A stretch of 64,000 nucleotides of DNA from Alkalicoccus halolimnae. GTDB taxonomy: Bacteria; Bacillota; Bacilli; Bacillales; Salisediminibacteriaceae. Each line of letters opens with the position of its first letter. Within the stretch, counting starts at the first letter, position 1. This document shows, in pieces, positions 19,383 to 29,426 of this stretch. Under the pieces are notes generated by a model that did no database searches, was not told the DNA's origin, and saw only the letters and a list, made by a program, of their open reading frames with translations. The stretch is taken from contig NZ_CP144914.1 of assembly GCF_008014775.2 (NCBI RefSeq), positions 2,170,001-2,234,000 on the forward strand. The letters are read 5' to 3'. The translations under genes and the position numbers were made by a program.

Positions 19383-19608
19383 CGCTTTTGCAGTAGTTAC
19401 AAGCTTATTTATTGAAATACAGCTTGTTAACTGATTCACAAGAGCTTTATAACTGTGTCAGCCTTTTAAACTTCCTGTTATACTTCCCTGCCCAATTTAA
19501 AGGACGAATCCTTAAAAAACATATTAGTTCCATTATACCCGCGGCTGATGAAAAACATGCTTACTATTTTGTCTCTGCAATTTCTGATACTGAATACTGA
19601 TTTTGCTG

Positions 19609-20247
19609 CTAATGATGTAGTTCTATTCCCGCCGCGCTGTAAAATTCTAATTTCGCGTCGTTAAATTTTTCAGTCTGTCGATTGAATGTTTCATTCAGCT
19701 CTTCTATTTCATTGTAAAAGTCATTAACTGCGTTCTGGTGATCTTCAAGTTCTGCTGCGGAAAGACTTTCCTGGGAAAGTAGCCGGTAGAGATCGATATC
19801 CTTATCAATTGAACGGTTATAAATGTCGATCAGTTCTTCATACGTGTAATATCTTTTTTCCATAAGTTCCACTGCTTCTTCAGCTGGTGCTTTAATACTT
19901 TCGTTCAAATTATTTTTTTCCGGAAGAGCTTCCTGAAATTGTCCGTAAGCTTCAAATCTTATGCTTCTTTCCTGTTCCAGTAAATCTCTTCTTTCTTCAG
20001 CTGAGGCGATAGCTTTTTCGCTTAAGGGGGAAATCTCCTCTATCGTCTTTTTACTGCTCATTATTTTAAATAAATCAAATTCCATGTTTTCTTTTACTCC
20101 TCTAGGGTTTTGAAAAGAGGATACATTCTTTTCTGTCTCAGCAGCTTTTTCCCAGCTTTTATATATCTGCTCTCCCTGATTGTTACCGCAGGCTGCAAGC
20201 AGACCAAAAAACACCAGTAATAATAGTTTAGGTTTCCATTGCATCAT
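19609..20247 (-). CDS. ykyA: YkyA-family putative cell-wall-binding lipoprotein
   Basis: A ~212-residue lipoprotein with the signal and lipobox LLAACG (Cys about 19-20). The mature part is charged and almost entirely helical, with coiled-coil character (YKSWEKAAETEKNVSSFQNPRG early, EEIEELNETFNRQ late), as in the YkyA family. The B. subtilis orthologue lies between pdhA and def, the same position. The function is unknown. ATG 20247 or 20244 follows GAAGGGGCGG; the first methionine at 20274 lacks a site. It is divergent from def. Confidence 0.85.
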   Translation of the reverse strand: MMQWKPKLLLLVFFGLLAACGNNQGEQIYKSWEKAAETEKNVSSFQNPRGVKENMEFDLFKIMSSKKTIEEISPLSEKAIASAEERRDLLEQERSIRFEAYGQFQEALPEKNNLNESIKAPAEEAVELMEKRYYTYEELIDIYNRSIDKDIDLYRLLSQESLSAAELEDHQNAVNDFYNEIEELNETFNRQTEKFNDAKLEFYSAAGIELHH

Positions 20248-20355
20248 TACCGCCCCTTCAGTTTTATTATTCAAAATTTCTGTTGCACTCTATTCTTAAA
20301 CGATACTCATTTTTGTTCAATTAATCCATACTTCTTCGTGAACGTTTTAAATTTA

Positions 20356-20383
20356 TTGATTTTAGTTTATGCTTTTTTATATT
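20356..20383 (+). promoter_or_regulatory. Candidate def promoter
   Basis: TTGATT (20356-20361) and TATATT (20378-20383) are 16 bases apart. The def start is 39 bases downstream. Confidence 0.5.
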
Positions 20384-20421
20384 AAGATATATAAAGCTGA
20401 CATGCGAAAGGAGAAGAAGAA

Positions 20422-21003
20422 ATGCTTACAATGAAAGACATAATAAGGGAAGGGCACCCGACTCTTCGGAAGCGGGCGGAAGAAGTCTCCATACCTCCCA
20501 GTGAAAAAGATATTCATACTATTCAGGAGATGATGGAATTCCTTCGAAATGGTCAGAACGAAGAAATAGCAGCCGAACTTGAACTGCGGCCAGGCGTAGG
20601 ACTTGCTGCTCCTCAGATTAATATTTCAAAACGGATCATATGTATACGTACCCCTGATGCCGAAGATGAAGTAAAAGAATTCGCCCTTTTCAATCCAAAA
20701 ATAATAAGTCACTCACAGGAAACAGCTTTTTTAGAATCAGGAGAAGGCTGTCTCTCAGTAGACCGTGCTGTAGAAGGCATTGTCCCCCGTTACGCCCGGA
20801 TTAAAGTAGAAGCTTTCACTTCAGATGGAGAAAAAGTTAAATTGCGTTTCCGCGGCTATGAAGCTATAGTTATCCAGCACGAAATCGATCATCTGGATGG
20901 GATTATGTTTTATGACAGAATTGAAGATTACAATGATAAGTTCAAAAGACCTCTTCCTTCCAAGTCTGTCATCACTCGAAGTGAAAATGAAACAGTTATT
21001 TAA
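20422..21003 (+). CDS. def: Peptide deformylase
   Basis: A 193-residue iron/zinc peptide deformylase that removes the formyl group from nascent proteins. All three catalytic motifs are intact: GVGLAAPQI (about 56-64), EGCLSV (about 110-115) and QHEIDHLDG (about 154-162). The length and the insertion between motifs fit the type 2 enzymes of Gram-positives (B. subtilis DefB, YkrB). A GAAAGGAG ribosome site lies upstream. It is followed by a terminator and an R1b repeat before rpoY. Confidence 0.95.
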   Translation: MLTMKDIIREGHPTLRKRAEEVSIPPSEKDIHTIQEMMEFLRNGQNEEIAAELELRPGVGLAAPQINISKRIICIRTPDAEDEVKEFALFNPKIISHSQETAFLESGEGCLSVDRAVEGIVPRYARIKVEAFTSDGEKVKLRFRGYEAIVIQHEIDHLDGIMFYDRIEDYNDKFKRPLPSKSVITRSENETVI

Positions 21004-21261
21004 TATGTTTGCCTCCATTTTTATAAAGACATTCGAATCAATTTCATGAATGCTTGACCCAGGCAAATATGCGACTATTTATAACAGGTTCTATCCTTAA
21101 CTTTCGTATTTAAAAATGACCGCAGCGAAAGACGATTACTCCTGAAGGATGAAATGTCCGTCTTCAGGGGAAGGCATCTGCCTAATTCAGTTTCTACAGG
21201 ACCAACTTCCATTATGAAATTGATTCAAACGGTTAAATTTTCACTAAAACGTTTATATTTC

Positions 21262-21302
21262 TCAAAAGCGACATGACGATAATCCCGTCATGTCGCTTTT
21301 GA
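21262..21302 (+). terminator. Terminator downstream of def
   Basis: AAAAGCGACATGACG pairs perfectly with the reverse arm CGTCATGTCGCTTTT, ending in TT. It lies 260 bases after def, at the edge of an R1b repeat. Confidence 0.75.
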
Positions 21303-21310
21303 TGTTATTA

Positions 21311-21529
21311 AATGGAAGAAGATGGCCTTCTATAGGAATGGAACTTCTCCTCTGTCTTTTTATCGTAAGCTGAGGAGGACATGGGTCGGCTCCGAGGGGA
21401 TGGAGGACGAGCCGAAGATCCATCTCCGGACCGCAGGGAGGAAGGGATCAGCTGAGGCCCGCCCGGAAAGCGCCCCATGGAAACGAAAGCGAACGTTCAT
21501 CGCTTTAATACTTTATTTTCAAGGCAGCC
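21311..21529 (-). repeat. R1b repeat, minus orientation
   Basis: Read on the minus strand it begins GGCTGCCTTGAAAATAAAG, continues with the shared core CGCTTTCGTTTCCATGGGG, TCAGCTGATCCCTTCCTCCC and CGGCTCGTCC, and ends with a CCATTCCTATAGAAGGCCAT module also present at 32.98 and 43.32 kb. It fills the def-rpoY gap. The spacer to rpoY (21530-21944) has no gene. Confidence 0.7.
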
Positions 21530-21944
21530 AAAAAGAAAGACTTTGCTGCCGCTTATGGTAATGACAATGCAGATTCTCTCAAAGCACGAATGAAGTTTAT
21601 TAGATGTCACCATGAAAATTATCTGAATGAATTCATTATTAATTTAAAATACCGTTCTATTTAGTTCGATTTTACCTTTGTTTCTCTGTAAATCAGCTTT
21701 CGTTTTGAACGTCAACCTTGAATTGAGGGGAAGGAAGGTTTAAAATATGTAAAAGGTGGAGAGAACGGATTTCGAAAGTACTGCACGCAGAATAGGAAAA
21801 TTGAACAGCCGGAAGCATGGTCTGCCCATGTCAACAATTTTCCGTCAAACACTGCTGCGGCTTATTTGAAATGATGTCGGACTTTAAAACCTGTTTTTAA
21901 ACGAAGTAATAGAAGTAATAAATGATAATTAAGGAGAGGATAAA

Positions 21945-22163
21945 ATGGTATTTAAAGTTTATTATCAGGAAACACTTGCTGAAGTACCTGTACGCGAAAA
22001 AACAAATTCGATGTATGTGGAGGCAGAAACAGAGGAAGAAGTACGTAAAGGTTTAAAAAACAGAGAGTATAACATTGAGTTTGTGACCCCGCTTTCTGAT
22101 GCTGCCCTTGCCTACGAAAAAGAAACAAACGATGATTTTAAAGTGGAGAGCCTTAATCAATGA
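21945..22163 (+). CDS. rpoY: DNA-directed RNA polymerase epsilon subunit RpoY
   Basis: A 72-residue protein matching the small epsilon subunit of Firmicutes RNA polymerase (YkzG, DUF1447). It starts [10 protein letters not shown], with [18 protein letters not shown] and the conserved [17 protein letters not shown] (about 45-61). It binds the core enzyme near the secondary channel in B. subtilis. TAAGGAGAGG precedes the ATG. Its stop overlaps the rnjA start (ATGA), the same two-gene operon as in B. subtilis, linking transcription machinery with RNA decay. Confidence 0.93.
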   Translation: MVFKVYYQETLAEVPVREKTNSMYVEAETEEEVRKGLKNREYNIEFVTPLSDAALAYEKETNDDFKVESLNQ

Positions 22164-23824
22164 AAGTAAAAAATCATCAAGTAGCCGTATTTTCCCTGGG
22201 GGGTCTGGGTGAAATCGGTAAAAACATGTATGCAGTTCAATTCCAGGACGAAATTATCGTTATCGACTCCGGCATTAAATTTCCGGAAGACGAATTACTG
22301 GGAATTGATTATGTTATTCCGGATTATACGTATCTGATTAAAAACGCTGACAAGATCAAGGGCGTCTTTATCACTCACGGACATGAAGATCATATTGGCG
22401 GAGTTCCCTATCTGCTCAAAGCAATAAATGTTCCTATCTATGCAGGGAAACTTGCCCTTGCTCTTATCCGCAATAAACTGGAAGAGCATGGACTGCTGCG
22501 AACAGCTCAGCTTCATGAAATAAATGAAGATTCCGTCATTAAATTTCAAAAAACATCGGTGTCTTTCTTTCACACGACTCATAGTATCCCCGATTCATTT
22601 GGGGTAGTTGTCAAGACACCTTCCGGCAATATCGTGCAGACAGGTGATTTCAAATTTGACTTTACTCCTGTGGGAGAGCCGGCTAATTTATCCAAAATGG
22701 CTAAGATCGGTGAAGAAGGAGTTCTCTGCCTTCTTTCGGACAGTACTAACGCAGAAATACCGGGTTTTACCATGTCCGAGAGAAAAGTTGGAGAAAGCAT
22801 AGAATCTATTTTTCGCAAAGTAGATGGGCGCATTATTTTCGCGACCTTTGCTTCGAATATTTACCGTCTCCAGCAGGCTGTTGAATCAGCAGTCAAATAT
22901 AATAGAAAAGTAGCTGTGTTCGGCCGCAGTATGGAATCAGCAATTCGAATCGGTCGGGAACTCGGATATATTAAAGCGCCGGAGAGTACATTCATAGAAT
23001 CAAATCAGCTGAATAAAATACCGGCTGATCAGGTCTTGATTCTATGCACAGGAAGCCAGGGTGAACCAATGGCTGCACTTTCACGTGTTGCTCACGGTAC
23101 CCATCGTCAAATACAGATCATTCCAGGAGATACAGTCGTATTTTCTTCTTCTCCAATTCCTGGAAATACACTGAGTGTAAGTAAGATTATTAATCAGTTG
23201 TTCCGTGCCGGTGCAGAAGTTATCCACGGCTCACTGAACGATATACACACTTCAGGACACGGAAGCCAGGAAGAGCAGAAATTAATGCTCCGCTTAATGA
23301 AGCCTAAGTACTTTATGCCAATCCACGGGGAATACCGTATGCTCAAAATGCATTCGGATATGGCCCAGGACTGCGGAGTTGCCGAAGAAAACTGTTTCGT
23401 AATGGATATTGGTGATGTTCTTGCCATGGATAAAAACGAAGCAGGACCTGCGGGCAAGGTGCCCGGCGGTTCTGTCTATGTAGACGGCAATGGTATTGGT
23501 GATATTGGCAATATCGTTCTTCGTGACAGACGAATTCTTTCGGAAGAAGGGCTGGTAGTCGTAGTAGTCAGTCTTAATATGAAAGAATTTAAGATCGCCT
23601 CCGGTCCCGACATTATTTCCAGAGGATTTGTTTACATGAGGGAATCCAGTGACTTAATAAATGAAGCCCAGCGTAAACTTCACGGTCATCTGCAGCATAT
23701 GATGGGATCGAAAACGACTCAGTGGTCGGAAATCAAGAATTCTATTTCTGATACGCTCGGACCATTTCTTTATGAAAAAACAAAGCGTAAACCAATGATC
23801 CTGCCAATTATTATGGAAGTATAG
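22160..23824 (+). CDS. rnjA: Ribonuclease J1
   Basis: A 554-residue metallo-beta-lactamase/beta-CASP RNase with endonuclease and 5'-3' exonuclease activity, central to mRNA decay and 16S maturation. Zinc ligands are in HGHEDHIGG (73-81), the TTHSIPDS region (His about 140) and TGDFKFD (Asp about 162). The beta-CASP region ([12 protein letters not shown]) and C-terminal [10 protein letters not shown] follow, with HGEYRML late. It overlaps rpoY by four bases. A strong GC-rich terminator follows. Length is normal. Confidence 0.96.
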   Translation: MKVKNHQVAVFSLGGLGEIGKNMYAVQFQDEIIVIDSGIKFPEDELLGIDYVIPDYTYLIKNADKIKGVFITHGHEDHIGGVPYLLKAINVPIYAGKLALALIRNKLEEHGLLRTAQLHEINEDSVIKFQKTSVSFFHTTHSIPDSFGVVVKTPSGNIVQTGDFKFDFTPVGEPANLSKMAKIGEEGVLCLLSDSTNAEIPGFTMSERKVGESIESIFRKVDGRIIFATFASNIYRLQQAVESAVKYNRKVAVFGRSMESAIRIGRELGYIKAPESTFIESNQLNKIPADQVLILCTGSQGEPMAALSRVAHGTHRQIQIIPGDTVVFSSSPIPGNTLSVSKIINQLFRAGAEVIHGSLNDIHTSGHGSQEEQKLMLRLMKPKYFMPIHGEYRMLKMHSDMAQDCGVAEENCFVMDIGDVLAMDKNEAGPAGKVPGGSVYVDGNGIGDIGNIVLRDRRILSEEGLVVVVVSLNMKEFKIASGPDIISRGFVYMRESSDLINEAQRKLHGHLQHMMGSKTTQWSEIKNSISDTLGPFLYEKTKRKPMILPIIMEV

Positions 23825-23837
23825 ACCATTATTAATA

Positions 23838-23882
23838 AAGGGCGGGCCCGTCGAAATAATCGACGGGCCCGCCCTTTTTCTG
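23838..23882. terminator. rnjA terminator
   Basis: AAAGGGCGGGCCCGTCG pairs with CGACGGGCCCGCCCTTT around a 7-base loop, followed by TTT. It lies between converging rnjA and ktrC. Confidence 0.93.
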
Positions 23883-23895
23883 AAGTTTATTTATA

Positions 23896-23934
23896 GGCTG
23901 CCTTGAAAATAAAACGTATAAGCGATAAACGAAA
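23896..23934 (+). repeat. R1b left-end fragment
   Basis: GGCTGCCTTGAAAATAAA followed by ACGTATAAGCGATAAACGAAA matches the first ~40 bases of R1b copies, without the GC-rich core. Confidence 0.5.
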
Positions 23935-24058
23935 ATTAGTAGTCACCGTATAATGGATGTTTTACTTTCAAGTCAGCTTATTATTAAATAATTTCCTGCG
24001 GACATGTATTGTTATGGATTAAATCTGCTTTCGATAGAGGTAAAAGCTTTCTTACTCT

Positions 24059-24730
24059 TTAGTCGGAATCATCATCAAACAAATCCTGTTCCATTCTTGT
24101 AATATCTCTATCCGCCCCTATAACAATTAATACGTCCCCATGTTTCAGTACATCTTCAGCTGCAGGCGATACGTTAATATCTTCCCCTCGTTTAACCGCC
24201 ATAATATTGCAGCCGTATTTTGCACGAAGATCCAGATCAATAAGTGTATAGCCGTCTACTCTCGCTCCCGCTTCGATCTCTACAATACTAAATTCATCCG
24301 AGAGTTCAAGATAATCAAGTACATTTTTTGAAACGAGGTTATGAGCTATTCGTATTCCCATATCTCTCTCTGGGTGCACCACTTTATGAGCTCCTATTTT
24401 ACTGAGTACTTTTTCATGATAATCGTTCTGAGCTTTAACCGTTATATGATCGACACCTATTTCCACAAGCATAAGCGTAGTTAAAATACTGGATTGTATG
24501 TTATCACCAATAGCCACTATGACATGGTCAAAATTACGAATTCCCAGACTTCGAAGGGTATTTTCATCAGTCGTATCAGCCATAACCGCATGCGTAGCTA
24601 CCGAAGCATATTCATTTACCTTCTCTTCATTAACATCTATTGCTAACACTTCCATGCCGAGCTCATTTAATTCTTTTACAATACTTCCGCCAAAGCGGCC
24701 GAGACCAATCACTGCAAATTGTTTTTTCAT
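24059..24730 (-). CDS. ktrC: Potassium uptake regulatory subunit KtrC (RCK)
   Basis: A 223-residue cytosolic RCK protein that gates a KtrB/KtrD-type potassium channel. It has an N-terminal Rossmann domain with GLGRFGGSIVKEL (about 8-20) and the nucleotide-binding acidic DVNEEKVNEY, and a C-terminal RCK_C domain (about 140-220). Its location next to rnjA matches B. subtilis ktrC (ykqB). No ktrB or ktrD membrane subunit is in the window. Its leader is odd: the AAAGGGGG site is far from the ATG, and a GGCAGC/GCTGCC hairpin (24741-24760) lies between. It is divergent from an mscS gene. Confidence 0.92.
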   Translation of the reverse strand: MKKQFAVIGLGRFGGSIVKELNELGMEVLAIDVNEEKVNEYASVATHAVMADTTDENTLRSLGIRNFDHVIVAIGDNIQSSILTTLMLVEIGVDHITVKAQNDYHEKVLSKIGAHKVVHPERDMGIRIAHNLVSKNVLDYLELSDEFSIVEIEAGARVDGYTLIDLDLRAKYGCNIMAVKRGEDINVSPAAEDVLKHGDVLIVIGADRDITRMEQDLFDDDSD

Positions 24731-24903
24731 AGTAAAGACGGCAGCCTCTCAAGCTGCCTGCCCCCTTTCGTAAACACTCTCTTCATCATAACGGAGCTGC
24801 CCTCAGCTTTCAATTATGAAAGTAAGATTATATGTTTAAGGTGAGATTTCTCTGTGGTAAACTCTTAGAGTACATAACTTACGTTTAGAAAGGAGAAAGT
24901 TTT

Positions 24904-25758
24904 ATGCAGGAATGGATTATTGCCATTAACTGGGCAGAAATCGCTACAAAAGCAGTAACTGTAGCTGCTCAATTGGCTGGTATTTTAATTGCTTTTTTTA
25001 TCGTCCGTGCTATTGGCAGGAAATTTATTGAGAAAAGTTTTAACAGAATGGGGGATCAGCGGAATATTTCAACAGGGAGAATCCGAACTCTTGAAAAGCT
25101 GGCTGTTAACGTCTTCTCTTATATATTGATATTTGTAGTTATAACCCTTATTGTCGGAGTATTCGAATACGATGTTACCGCGTTGATTGCGGGGGCTGGT
25201 ATTGTCGGTCTTGCCATCGGATTTGGAGCCCAGGGATTAGTAAGTGATATCGTAACCGGCTTTTTTATCCTCCTTGAGAAACAGATTGACGTGGAGGAGT
25301 ATGTTACTCTCGCCGGCCTCGATGGCATCGTAGAAGAAGTTGGATTACGAACGACAAAGTTGAGAGGTTTTGATGGAACCGTACATTTTGTTCCGAACCG
25401 GGAGATTGGCAGCCTCAGTAACCATTCCCGCTCCAATATGCAGGCTTTAGTAGATATAAGCATTGCCTACGATGAAAATATCGGAGAAGCTGTACATGTC
25501 ATGCAGGCAGCCTGTGAGCGTGCAGCCTCCAAAGTAGACACAATCATTGAAGGTCCGGATGTTCTTGGTGTCCAGGGTTTGGGAGACAGTGATGTAGTAA
25601 TCCGCGTATTAGCTAAAACAGTTAATATGGAGCAGTGGGGTGTCGAGAGGCTTTTAAGGAAGGAAATTAAGGAAGCTCTCGAAGAAAATGGTATTGAAAT
25701 CCCATTTCCCCATCAGGTTTATATGCATAAGCAGGAAACTCAATCAGTTCACTCATAA
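24904..25758 (+). CDS. MscS-family mechanosensitive ion channel
   Basis: A 284-residue small-conductance mechanosensitive channel. Three membrane segments (about 10-38, 65-88, 93-118) are visible, including the Gly/Ala-rich pore helix GAGIVGLAIGFGAQGLVSDIVTGFFI (in parts). The beta domain has VEEYVTLAGLDGIVEEVGLRTTKLR, and VPNREIGSLSN gives the family motif. Members release solutes on hypo-osmotic shock. AAAGGAGAAAG precedes the ATG. It is divergent from ktrC with 173 bases between, and a perfect terminator follows. Confidence 0.93.
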   Translation: MQEWIIAINWAEIATKAVTVAAQLAGILIAFFIVRAIGRKFIEKSFNRMGDQRNISTGRIRTLEKLAVNVFSYILIFVVITLIVGVFEYDVTALIAGAGIVGLAIGFGAQGLVSDIVTGFFILLEKQIDVEEYVTLAGLDGIVEEVGLRTTKLRGFDGTVHFVPNREIGSLSNHSRSNMQALVDISIAYDENIGEAVHVMQAACERAASKVDTIIEGPDVLGVQGLGDSDVVIRVLAKTVNMEQWGVERLLRKEIKEALEENGIEIPFPHQVYMHKQETQSVHS

Positions 25759-25759
25759 A

Positions 25760-25807
25760 AATAGAGGTGCCGGACTGGGGATTCCCCAGTCCGGCACCTC
25801 TATTTTA
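25760..25807. terminator. mscS terminator
   Basis: ATAGAGGTGCCGGACTGGGG and its exact reverse arm meet at a tiny AT loop, followed by TTTT. It also faces the converging regulator gene. Confidence 0.93.
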
Positions 25808-25835
25808 TAAATAAACTATTTTCAGACCGCAGGCA

Positions 25836-26180
25836 TTATTTATTTTCTTTCTGCTCTTTTCGCCACTTGATAAATTCTATAACTTCTTCAAATTCTTTAA
25901 GTTCTTCTGCGGTTAAATTTAACTCATTAAGTCTATTTATCATTCCAGCATTAGATATTTCTTCGCTCGGAATATCTATACCCAGAAGTGTAATAAGATC
26001 TACTTCCAGAACTTCCGCAATTTTATTCAGAACCTTTACAGAGGGATTTTTGTTTATGTTCCTTTCTATATTGCTTAAATTAGATTTAGAAATTTCAGCT
26101 CTATCTGCCAGCTCAGTCAGTGTTAAACCTTTCTTTTTTCTATGCTTTATTATTAAATCCCCTATCAACTCCATTTTCAT
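25836..26180 (-). CDS. SinR-like XRE-family regulator (orphan copy)
   Basis: A 114-residue regulator with an N-terminal HTH_XRE/Cro domain (about 5-60: RKKKGLTLTELADRAEISKSNLSNIERN) and a C-terminal SinI/SinR-type dimerisation helix pair (ELKEFEEVIEFIKWRKEQ). It is strikingly similar to the gene at 60849-61169 in the exopolysaccharide cluster; both share SKSNLSNIERNINKNPS. SinR-type proteins repress matrix genes in B. subtilis. ATG 26180 fits AGAGGT; two methionines before it are too close. It stands alone, with ~860 bases of AT-rich DNA upstream. Confidence 0.85.
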   Translation of the reverse strand: MKMELIGDLIIKHRKKKGLTLTELADRAEISKSNLSNIERNINKNPSVKVLNKIAEVLEVDLITLLGIDIPSEEISNAGMINRLNELNLTAEELKEFEEVIEFIKWRKEQKENK

Positions 26181-27041
26181 TATCATTACCTCTTTTATTA
26201 TAGTTTGTTGATAATCAGGACTTATACTTCGCGTTTTCTCTGGATTATCAATTAAATATCTGTCCTGTCTGATCGTGCAGCTGAAATATTATTACATAAC
26301 CATAACTGTTAAAACGATGATATTAAATTTCTCAATTCAAATATTTGTAATTATTGTGAAATTTCATTTTACAAGTTATAAATAATGCTGCCTTCTACAA
26401 AATTAATTTTATAAAGAACAAGATTAAGACTTATACTTTTATGATTTCAGCGGCATCGAATAAGCTTAAATTACCTGACTAACCCAGATTTTTCGACCTT
26501 TACTGTTTTGTTCAGTGCAGTCACAAAGCACCACAGTAAGAAAATAAAAATTTTTAAAATTGTTTAACTACCCGGAATAGAAAATCCTCCAATAAAAGCT
26601 TCCTGAGTTAAAAGAAACATTTTCGTTATTAAGAACATAAAAGTAGTATACTTCTTTCCTTTCTTTTATTCAATAGGATTGATAGATTATTCAAAAATAA
26701 ATTAACATTTTTTCACTATAAAGATTTCTTCGCTTCTCATCCTCTCATAATCATTTTAAATATTTGCTCTGTCAATGTTTCTAACTCTTATTCGAACTTT
26801 GTGAAAACTAGGCTATATAAGACAATAACCTGCAATTACCTACAAATTCTCTGTCCAATAGTTTCTATGCCATTGTTTTTTTAAGAGGACACCTAGACTG
26901 AAATCAAAAACCAAGGGGTGCTTTCCTATTTTTCACGTTAAAGTTACTGAGTTTGAAAAAGTCCGAATTTCAGTTTTAAAAAACTTTGAATAAAGAATAA
27001 AAGTAAAAACAGCTTTAGAAGTAAAAGGGATTTCTTTCAAC
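26181..27041. other. AT-rich gap without recognisable genes
   Basis: This stretch is very AT-rich and has stops in all frames at short spacing. I see no convincing promoter array, RNA gene or mobile-element gene. It ends at the R1a element. Confidence 0.6.
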
Positions 27042-27347
27042 TATATAAATTGAACTCAATATTTATAAAGATAGAATGTATGACCTCGAAAGCGTTCTTC
27101 CCTATCGAAAGAAAAAAGGGTGTTATCATTTTTAACGGCTGACCATACCTGCAGGAAGAACAGAAATGGAAAACAGGCCGTTGGAGTGGACATGGGGCGA
27201 ATCCGGGGCGAATAAGGACGAGCACCACCCCTGCCGAGCGCAGGGAGGAAGGGATCAGCTGAGGCCGGCCGCCTGGAAAGCGTCCCCATGGAAACGAAAG
27301 CGGCTGGTTACAGAAGCGGAGACTAATTATTAAGTTCAACACATATA
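27042..27347 (-). repeat. R1a repeat with terminal inverted repeats, copy 2
   Basis: Inverted relative to 12563-12876 and similar over its whole length, including shared tracts such as AGGTATGGTCAGCCG and AATGATAACACCC. The ends TATATGTGTTGAACTTAATA and TATATAAATTGAACTCAATA (opposite strand) form an inverted repeat. It lies upstream of the orphan SinR-like gene and downstream of dapL. Open frames of 77 and 108 codons inside it are artefacts of the repeat. Confidence 0.75.
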
Positions 27348-27362
27348 ACAAAAAAACGGACA

Positions 27363-27397
27363 AAAAAGTCCTCCTGTACCATACAGGAGGACTTTTA
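27363..27397 (-). terminator. dap operon terminator
   Basis: AAAAGTCCTCCTGTA pairs with TACAGGAGGACTTTT around a 4-base loop, with T-rich flanks on both strands. Confidence 0.9.
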
Positions 27398-27423
27398 ATT
27401 CAATTCAAATTATTTTTCTGGAA

Positions 27424-28575
27424 TCAGTCAATTTCGTTTTTATTCAGACGGGATTCAAGCCATTCGATTACCCATGAAGCTCCAGGCGCAAGAACGCTTT
27501 CGTCTGGCTGGAGTCTACTTGAATGAAGCCCGTATTCACTGTTAACTCCGAGCCAGAACATGACTCCGGGTACTTCTTCGAGAAAATAGCCGAAATCTTC
27601 TCCTGTCATGGCTTTATCACATTCCTGAAATGTTATGACATCGCTGGATTCAGCTTTTTTTACGAACTGCTCCATCAGCTTCTCATCGTTGTAAACCTGA
27701 CAGTAATTAGCTCCATAGTCGATCGAAGTACGACAGCGGAAAGAAGCCTCTATCCCCTTGCACATCGATTCTATACGACCTTTAACTTCTTGCATGGCTT
27801 TAACCGAAAGCGTGCGTATCGTTCCTTCTATTCTTGCTGTTTCTGCAATGATGTTCTGTTTTGTACCAGCTTCTACTTTTCCAACAGTAACTACTGCTGA
27901 ATCAAGAGGTGAAACATTTCTGGAGACGATCGTTTGCAGCTGTGTAACGAAATGACTTGCGGCAACAACCATATCTTCAGTCGCGTGAGGGTAAGCAGCA
28001 TGGCCGCCTTTCCCTTGAAAATCTATAAACAGCTCACTCGTATTAGCAAACAAAATACCAGGTTTTGATGCCACAGTTCCTACAGGAAATTCCGGAGCAA
28101 TGTGAAGAGCATATATTTCGTCCGGACGCCGCTGCTTAAAAAGCTTTGATTTAAGCATCGGCTCGGCGCCGCCGGGTCCTTCTTCCGCAGGCTGAAAGAA
28201 AAAAACCAGATTATTTTCAGGCCTGTGTTCAGCAAAATACTCCACAGCGGCTGTGCCGATTGTCATATGAATATCGTGCCCGCATGCGTGCATCATTCCT
28301 TCATGCCGGGATTGGAATTCGTAATCTGTATTCTCTGTTACAGGCAGTCCATCCATATCTGCCCGGTAGCCTATAGTCTTCGAAGGTGCAGTACCAGCAA
28401 TAAAAATAACTATTCCTGTGGACCATTTTTCTATTGTCATAAAATCTGTTTTGCTCTCTTCAAAAACAGCCAGCAGATAATTCTGGGTTTTTATTTCTTT
28501 GAAGCCCTGCTCTGGAATTTGATGAAGCGCCCGGCGGCGGGCCGCCAGGCGCTCCTGATCAACTATATGTTTCAT
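27424..28575 (-). CDS. N-acetyldiaminopimelate deacetylase
   Basis: A 383-residue M20-family amidohydrolase, the deacetylase of the acetyl branch of lysine/diaminopimelate synthesis (B. subtilis YkuR). Visible motifs are RRALHQIPEQGFKE near 14-27, RADMDGLPV, HACGHDIHM (metal site, about 88-96), PAEEGPGGAEPM and GEDFGYF. ATG 28575 lies one base past the dapH stop, so the two genes are an operon. A longer reading to 28638 would run into dapH and lacks support. It feeds cell wall and lysine synthesis. Confidence 0.93.
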   Translation of the reverse strand: MKHIVDQERLAARRRALHQIPEQGFKEIKTQNYLLAVFEESKTDFMTIEKWSTGIVIFIAGTAPSKTIGYRADMDGLPVTENTDYEFQSRHEGMMHACGHDIHMTIGTAAVEYFAEHRPENNLVFFFQPAEEGPGGAEPMLKSKLFKQRRPDEIYALHIAPEFPVGTVASKPGILFANTSELFIDFQGKGGHAAYPHATEDMVVAASHFVTQLQTIVSRNVSPLDSAVVTVGKVEAGTKQNIIAETARIEGTIRTLSVKAMQEVKGRIESMCKGIEASFRCRTSIDYGANYCQVYNDEKLMEQFVKKAESSDVITFQECDKAMTGEDFGYFLEEVPGVMFWLGVNSEYGLHSSRLQPDESVLAPGASWVIEWLESRLNKNEID

Positions 28576-28576
28576 A

Positions 28577-29293
28577 TTATTTCTTAAGCTTCCGAAGTTC
28601 TGCTTTGATTTCTGTCTTCCCTTTTGTCTGATCGTCAATTTCTTTAATAACCCGTGCAGGAGTTCCTGCTACTACAGTATTTGGCGGAACGTCTTCCGTA
28701 ACAATAGATCCGGCTGCTACGACAGCACCTTTGCCTACTGTAACCCCCTCGAGCACTACGGCATTGGCACCAACGACCACCCCATCTTCAATCGTTACTG
28801 GTTTGGCTGAAGGCGGTTCAATTACTCCAGCAAGGACAGCGCCGGCACCGATATGGCAGTTTTTACCTACAGTAGCTCTTCCACCAAGAACTACATTCAT
28901 GTCGATCATAGTGCCTTCTCCAACTACAGAACCGATATTGATGGAAGCTCCCATCATAATGACAGCAGAATCCCCAATTTCCACCTGTTCTCTAATTAAT
29001 GCACCAGGCTCGATTCGAGCATGGATATTTTTCAAGTCAAGAAGAGGAATCGCTGAATTTCGTCGATCATTTTCAACCACGTAATCTTCAATTTTATTTT
29101 CATTCTGCTTTAAAGCTTCTTGAATATCGCTCCACTCACCGAAAAGTACACCTGTGTTTCCTTGAATAAAAGATTTTGTTTCAGCTCCAAAATCAATATT
29201 TTCAAGTTCTCCTTTAATATGTACTTTTACCGGTGTCGACTTTTCCGCATCGGAAATGTACTGAATAATTTCATTTGCATCCATTTGTTTCAT
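28577..29293 (-). CDS. dapH: 2,3,4,5-tetrahydropyridine-2,6-dicarboxylate N-acetyltransferase
   Basis: A 238-residue acetyltransferase that acetylates tetrahydrodipicolinate (B. subtilis YkuQ). A small N-terminal domain (1-85) is followed by a left-handed beta-helix of hexapeptide repeats (about 88-205: [39 protein letters not shown]), with the typical [16 protein letters not shown] loop. ATG 29293 fits GGGAGG at nine bases. It is the first gene of dapH-dapL. A promoter is visible just upstream. Confidence 0.95.
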   Translation of the reverse strand: MKQMDANEIIQYISDAEKSTPVKVHIKGELENIDFGAETKSFIQGNTGVLFGEWSDIQEALKQNENKIEDYVVENDRRNSAIPLLDLKNIHARIEPGALIREQVEIGDSAVIMMGASINIGSVVGEGTMIDMNVVLGGRATVGKNCHIGAGAVLAGVIEPPSAKPVTIEDGVVVGANAVVLEGVTVGKGAVVAAGSIVTEDVPPNTVVAGTPARVIKEIDDQTKGKTEIKAELRKLKK

Positions 29294-29331
29294 AATAATC
29301 ATCCTCCCTATTGCAATTCAGATTTCATTGT

Positions 29332-29360
29332 ATCATATTCATTGTTCCTACATAAAACAA
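29332..29360 (-). promoter_or_regulatory. dapH promoter
   Basis: On the minus strand TTGTTT (29360-29355) and TATGAT (29337-29332) are 17 bases apart. The dapH start is about 39 bases downstream. Confidence 0.6.
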
Positions 29361-29426
29361 TTACGACGCTTATTTACCTGCCTTGAAATTTCTTACAAAG
29401 CCAATCAGTTAACTGAAAAAAATGTC

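Noticed and set aside
19412..19600. 62-codon frame upstream of pdhA
   Set aside because: No ribosome site and no family; it overlaps the AT-rich promoter region.
21322..21561. 79-codon frame between def and rpoY
   Set aside because: It lies entirely in an R1b repeat and is translated from the antisense of the core; other copies are frameshifted.
26870..26930. Possible insertion-sequence end (AAGAGGACACCTAGACTG region)
   Set aside because: Only one end-like word, no partner end and no transposase remnants were found.
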